Shown one piece after another: positions 59,655 to 64,000 of a stretch of 64,000 bases of DNA. Made by a program: the position numbers and the translations under genes. Each line of letters starts with the position of its first letter. Within the stretch, counting starts at the first letter, position 1. This DNA is from Helianthus annuus (lineage: Eukaryota; Streptophyta; Magnoliopsida; Asterales; Asteraceae). The notes below the pieces were generated by a model, which was given only the letters and a program-made list of their open reading frames with translations, made no database searches and was not told the DNA's origin. Location: positions 157,367,597 to 157,431,596 of the forward strand of contig NC_035437.2 of NCBI RefSeq assembly GCF_002127325.2, read 5' to 3'.

Positions 59655-60984
59655 GGGTAAATTACACTTTTCGTCCTTTATGTTTGTAGCGGGTTGCAAT
59701 GGATGCACCTTTAACTTTAATAATTATAGTCACAGTCCTTTAATTGCAAAACCTGTTACACCTTAGGTCCTTTGACCCTAACCTGGTTAAAACTTTCAGT
59801 TAAGTGAGGTCATGTACAACCCATGTGAGGTCAAAACAGTCATTTAATACAAAAAAAAAAGATTGTCAAAATTTAAAAACTTATATAAGAATTATAAAAC
59901 TAAACCATCATCATCTCCCCTATACTCTCTCTCTCTCTCTCTCTCTCTCCCATGTACTCTCTATAGGCATTTTATCAAACAGGTGGTCATTGTTGTAACA
60001 AGCCCACCACTTCTTCTTCTAGACATATCTTTCAAAAAGTTATACAATTCCTTCAATATATTCCCTTTGATTAATATAATACCCATTTCTCTACAAGTAA
60101 TTTCAGTATGATTAAACCTTAACTGGGACTCAACCCTGTGATAAAACTAAGGCTTTATCCAACCCTAATGTTACCTTTTGTGGGTCGCTGTAAGCACTGG
60201 ACCAAAAAAGGTGATGCCTTTATGGATCTTTATGGATTCTTGATGGAGGTTTCGTTGTTTGAGATGTGTTCGGTGTCTGGATCCGGGTTGACGACCCATA
60301 GATCTTGGGGATTGGAAGAAGTATCTGGGTATGGAGCAGAAGGTGTCTATGATGAGTTGGGTTGCACATTGTGGGTTGAAAAGTGGTGGGTTATAAAGCG
60401 GGATTTTGCAAGGTGTGTGTTGATTGATCGAATTCGGATTATTACAGTTATGATTTGGTTTGTAATGTGAGTATGAGAACCCTTTGAAGACATTCTTGGG
60501 GTTCTGAATGTTGTGTTTTAGGGCATGAACATCATGTGAACACGGCAGCAAATTAACATTGTTGAAACACAACTCTAACTCCACACCAAGAAGGGTTCAT
60601 TTGGTTTGTAAAGCCGAAGGAGACGGAGTTAGAGAGAATCTTCTTTAAAGCCCAGTTTTAGGATCTGGATCTTGATGGTGGCGAGAGAGAGTACAGGGGA
60701 GAGAGAGTATAGGGGAGATGATGATGATGATGGTGGTTTAGGTTTATAATTTTTATATAAGTTTTTAAGTTTTGATATTCTTTTTTTTTGTATTAAATGA
60801 CTGTTTTGCCCTCACATAGGTTGCACATGACCTCACTTAACTGAAAGTTTAAACCAGATTAGGGTCAAAGGACCTAAGGTGTAACAGGTTTTGCAAATAA
60901 AGGACTGTGACTGTAATTATTAAAGTTAAAGGTCATCCATTGCAACCCGCAACAAGCATAAAGGACGAAAAGCGTAATTTACCC
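59655..60984. mobile_element. MULE with about 195-bp TIRs and 9-bp TSD (1.33 kb)
   Basis: AAAAGAAAA lies at 59646-59654 and 60985-60993. The arms start GGGTAAATTACACTTTTCG and, inverted, GGGTAAATTACGCTTTTCG, and match over about 195 bp. A (CT)n tract sits at 59925-59949. The middle (60130-60700) has higher GC and frames of 110 aa (plus) and 137 aa (minus), and may be captured host DNA. I do not recognise the protein. Confidence 0.88.
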
Positions 60985-61214
60985 AAAAGAAAATGTTAAT
61001 GTTCATCTGTAATTGGAGAGGATATTGTTCACCATTTATAATTTTTTAATATATTTTGAAAGTGGTTGTGAGTGGAAGAGAGAGAAAATATAATGATAAT
61101 TGTATTAAAAATATTATTTAATTGAAAATGAGAGAGAAAAAATAGTAATTTTTAATGTAATATAGAGTAAAAATGGAAGGTTGGATGTGAATGCTCTAAA
61201 ACCATTGAAATTTT

Positions 61215-61410
61215 AAATAAGTGTATTACTTAATAAAACAGATTATTTGAATACACATTAACCCATTATAAATTAACAGCATTGTGGTGCATAGTTAAGT
61301 TGTATTCTATGTTTAGAGAGTTTTTCAAAAAAATTTATATAATTACACTTTTAACCCACAGCTATTTTGTTTTTTTACTTCTAACCCAAAAGCTTTCTAT
61401 CTTTACCAAT
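61215..61410 (+). repeat. About 195-bp direct repeat, left copy (right copy 63528-63715)
   Basis: Shared blocks include TTATTTGAATACACATTAA, AGTTGTATTCTATGTTTAGA and ACTTCTAACCCAAAAGCTTT. The right copy starts immediately after the Helitron CTAG. Confidence 0.75.
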
Positions 61411-62455
61411 TTGCTTAAAGTCTTGAAATAAGGTCTGTTTTATGATGGTTAACATTGATGCTGGTTACGGAAATAGATGTGAGTCATATTGGACATGGAC
61501 TGATTGCTTAACTGACCACTCACCGTATAGAGCTCCTTTACAACTCAACATAGTTGTTAACAGCGAGCATAGTGCCCGCTGTAGCGAATAGCATAGTGAA
61601 GCGGGAGTATGTCGCTATATGATGGTTAGCGACTAAATAGAAGGATTGGAAACAAAAGGAGTGGCTTAAATAAATATGACTAAGTTCTCATGTTTTGTTC
61701 TTGGTTCTCATGTTTTGTTCTTGGTGTCATAGGCAATCCTAAAGATGTTGAATGGGATTGGATTTGTTGATGATATCCCAGAGTTTCATTGAAGGAGTTA
61801 GAATCATGGAATGGGCATTTGTCTCAACAGATGTAATGAACATTACTCGCTTGAATTAATGGTTATTAAAAAGAACTCCAGCTTACCAAATGGTACTTTT
61901 AAGATGTTAACTTTAATACTTACAATTCTCAATAGTAAATCAATAAAATAATTCTATTATCACAGGAAAATGATGCTTAGTAAATATATGATAGATTTGT
62001 ACTTATTTCAAGTGGCAAATCTGTGTGTTGGGTAGATGAGCAACTGATCAAAACGCTTAAGGATTTATGAAGTCAGATTTCATTTGTAGTATCTCCATGT
62101 TATTTTATTTTATTCATTTATTTTGTTAGAGAAATTTTATTTTTACTATTTTTGATGTTGCTCTTTAATTGCACTTCATTGTAGGGATTTGGATAGGGAA
62201 TGGGGCCGGAATGCTCTTAGTAAAGTTCTATCAGTATTTTTTAGTTGATCTACAACTTCATTTGTTGTTGGATAATATTTTTGAGGTGTAATTAATGTTA
62301 ATTTCGTAATTAGGAACCTTATGTGATAAGAAATTTTGAACATTTCGTATTTAGGAAGCTTATGTGATAAGAAATTTTGAACATGAATTGTTCATACATG
62401 ACAATGGTGTATTATTCATTTTTCAATTTGGTCTTTGTATTTGTATTTTGACAAG

Positions 62456-62640
62456 TAGCTTGCCCAAGCATATGAGGTACTGAGTGACCCAGAGAAGCGT
62501 GAGATATATGATATATAGTATGGTGAGGATGCCTTGAAGGAAGGAATGGGCAGTGTTGGTGGTGGGCGTGACCCCTTTGATATCTACCGGTCATTCTTTG
62601 GTGGTAGTCCTTTTGGTTGGAAGCATCATTTTAAATATGG
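62456..62640 (+). pseudogene. DnaJ (type A HSP40) exon fragment
   Basis: The frame reads LAQAYEVLSDPEKREIYD, then an extra codon and a TAG, then YGEDALKEGMGSVGGGRD and PFDIYRSFFGGSPFG. This is the end of the J domain and the Gly/Phe linker of plant cytosolic DnaJ (J2/J3 type). No HPD motif, zinc finger or C-terminal domain is present. It lies 0.9 kb before a Helitron 3' end in the same orientation, so capture by that Helitron is likely but unproven. Confidence 0.8.
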
Positions 62641-63077
62641 TTTTCGAAAGTAATTTATTTTCATCTTTGAAGACACTATAGTTGTGTTTACTATGGTTTA
62701 CGCTTTTGTTGATCACTCCATTTCATTATTAAGTGAACTCTAATTGTCACAATATCTTTTTGGCCTTCAGTTTCCAAAAAAAATAGTAAAATGTCTGGTT
62801 TACATGCAATTAATAGATAAGTGACTTCAATTCATTTTATTGTAGTTCCATTAGAAATAAAACGTAATACACATCAACGTATCGAAATTGACACGTATAT
62901 AAAATACTAGGTTAGTGAGTATGGTATATAAAGAAATCTTTAACGACTTGTGTTTTTTTTTTTTTTGTATTTCTTTTTTACACTTCATTTTGATTTAATA
63001 TTTATGTAAGTAATGGGACGTTTCTTTCATTTCAAAGTCTTTGTCAACACTGTTAAATAATATAATTTATTGTAAAA

Positions 63078-63524
63078 CCACCCGTGTAACACACGGGTAC
63101 TTAGACTCATGGTTGTAAAACAAGGTTTCTAAGGCCGAGTACTCCCCGAGTAGTCGCTACAAGGCAGGCTGCCAATGTGACTTTCTTTGACTCCGCCGAA
63201 TTACTCTGAGTCGGTCAAACGCGGTCAACCTCGGCCAGAATTGGATCTAGTAGGTCAACTCGGGCCTAGTTTGACTTAAATAATAATATAACATAATTTC
63301 TATGCCTATCATATTAAAGAATGAATATCAGTTTCACGTATTTTGTTATAAATATTAGTAAATTTGTGTTATTTGACATATATTTAATCTCCAAAAGTAA
63401 TTTCTTTATAATTTAACATGTCCGAGTACTCCCCGAGTATTCTCTACGTAGACCGAGTACTCTCAACTCCCCGGTCGACCGACTAGGGAGCGCCTATCTA
63501 CTTTTGCAACCATGCTTAGACTAG
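63078..63524 (+). mobile_element. Helitron 3' end, split by a hAT MITE
   Basis: A hairpin (CCCGTGT..ACACGGG, 63081-63097) is followed by GTACTTAGACT, and after the MITE by AG, so the original 3' terminus read ACTTAGACTAG then T. The hairpin family matches the Helitron at 3997-5268. The 5' end of this element was not found. Confidence 0.75.
63108..63514. mobile_element. hAT-type MITE (407 bp) with 8-bp target duplication CTTAGACT
   Basis: CTTAGACT lies at 63100-63107 and 63515-63522. The ends are CATGGTTGTAAAAC and, inverted, CATGGTTGCAAAAG. The interior is rich in CCGAGTACTCCCCGAGT. Similar in plan to 17069-17489. Confidence 0.88.
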
Positions 63525-63715
63525 TTACTTAATAAAACATATTATTTGAATACACATTAAGCCATTATAAATTAACAACATTGTGGTACATAGTTAAGTT
63601 GTATTCTATGTTTAGATAGTTTTTCAAAAAAAAAAAATTATATAATTACACTTTTACCCAAAGCTAATTTGTTTTTTTACTTCTAACCCAAAAGCTTTCT
63701 ATCTTTACTAATTTA

Positions 63716-64000
63716 ACCTCACAACTTTTTTACTTTCAACTTTGGTACCCTACACTTTCACAACGCAAAATGTTTGTTTTATGTTTTGTTCTAAATTTTG
63801 CAAGTTAACACGGCGCAACGTTTATGTATGGTTCAACATGTTTACGTTTTGTTTTACGCTTCATTCTAAATTTTGCGAGTTAATATTACGTAACGTGCCT
63901 ATGTGGTTCAACGTTTTTATGGCCGTCTATTTTTTCCCGTTTGATAGGTTCATCGCGACGCGCTGGTCCTAATTAACTTAGTTATTATTTTCTATGTTTT
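63716..64000 (+). other. No gene seen at the right edge
   Basis: A 76-codon frame at 63742-63972 comes from imperfectly repeated GTTTTGTT(C/T)TA and TTTTGC(A/G)AGTTAA words. No domain. Confidence 0.4.

Overview
This is nuclear DNA from a flowering plant. The evidence is a spliced heavy-metal-associated isoprenylated protein (HIPP) gene, AT-rich introns with GT..AG borders, and plant-type transposons of nearly every class. Some of the LINE, LTR and MITE sequence resembles what I know from Asteraceae, but that placement is an inference and weak. I find one host gene that looks intact, the HIPP gene on the minus strand at 1002-3664. Almost everything else is mobile DNA, much of it nested.

Left part (1-17.8 kb): a LINE tail, the HIPP gene (five exons, with a mini-exon 1 present three times and a MITE in intron 4), a short Helitron just upstream of it (3997-5268, minus), and a 5.75-kb Helitron (6358-12110) carrying scraps of an R2R3-MYB gene and a syntaxin gene. 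After these come a solo LTR (12771-13861), a CACTA end, a second probable solo LTR, and MITEs with 8- or 10-bp target-site duplications (TSDs).

Centre (17811-40493): the most interesting object. It is a Mutator-like element (MULE) of about 22.7 kb, bounded by about 470-bp terminal inverted repeats (TIRs) and an exact 9-bp TSD (GTAGTCTTT). It carries a mudrA-type transposase with SWIM and CCHC zinc fingers, a plant mobile domain (PMD) gene, two Ulp1/C48-like genes lacking the catalytic His and Cys, and two acidic orphan genes. Each TIR contains a minisatellite of 31-bp period built on the motif AGGTCGC(T/A)GTTTCA. A third array with the same motif and the same 31-bp period lies between two divergent genes in the middle of the element. 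A young Ty3/gypsy chromovirus (26566-36677, about 2.3-kb LTRs) has inserted into the transposase gene and cut off its SWIM end. A duplicate of that SWIM end now lies inside the retrotransposon, between its 5' LTR and its primer-binding site.

Right part (40.5-64 kb): a PIF/Harbinger element whose transposase is split by another solo LTR, a fold-back MULE relative (47346-48370), a pentanucleotide satellite zone with a 393-bp tandem duplication around a hAT-like element, and a MULE MITE (51835-52656). Further right are a Helitron with a Rep-region fragment (54026-57496), two SINEs ending in poly(C), a long-TIR MULE (59655-60984), a DnaJ gene fragment, and a Helitron 3' end split by a hAT MITE. 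I see no tRNA, rRNA or CRISPR locus.
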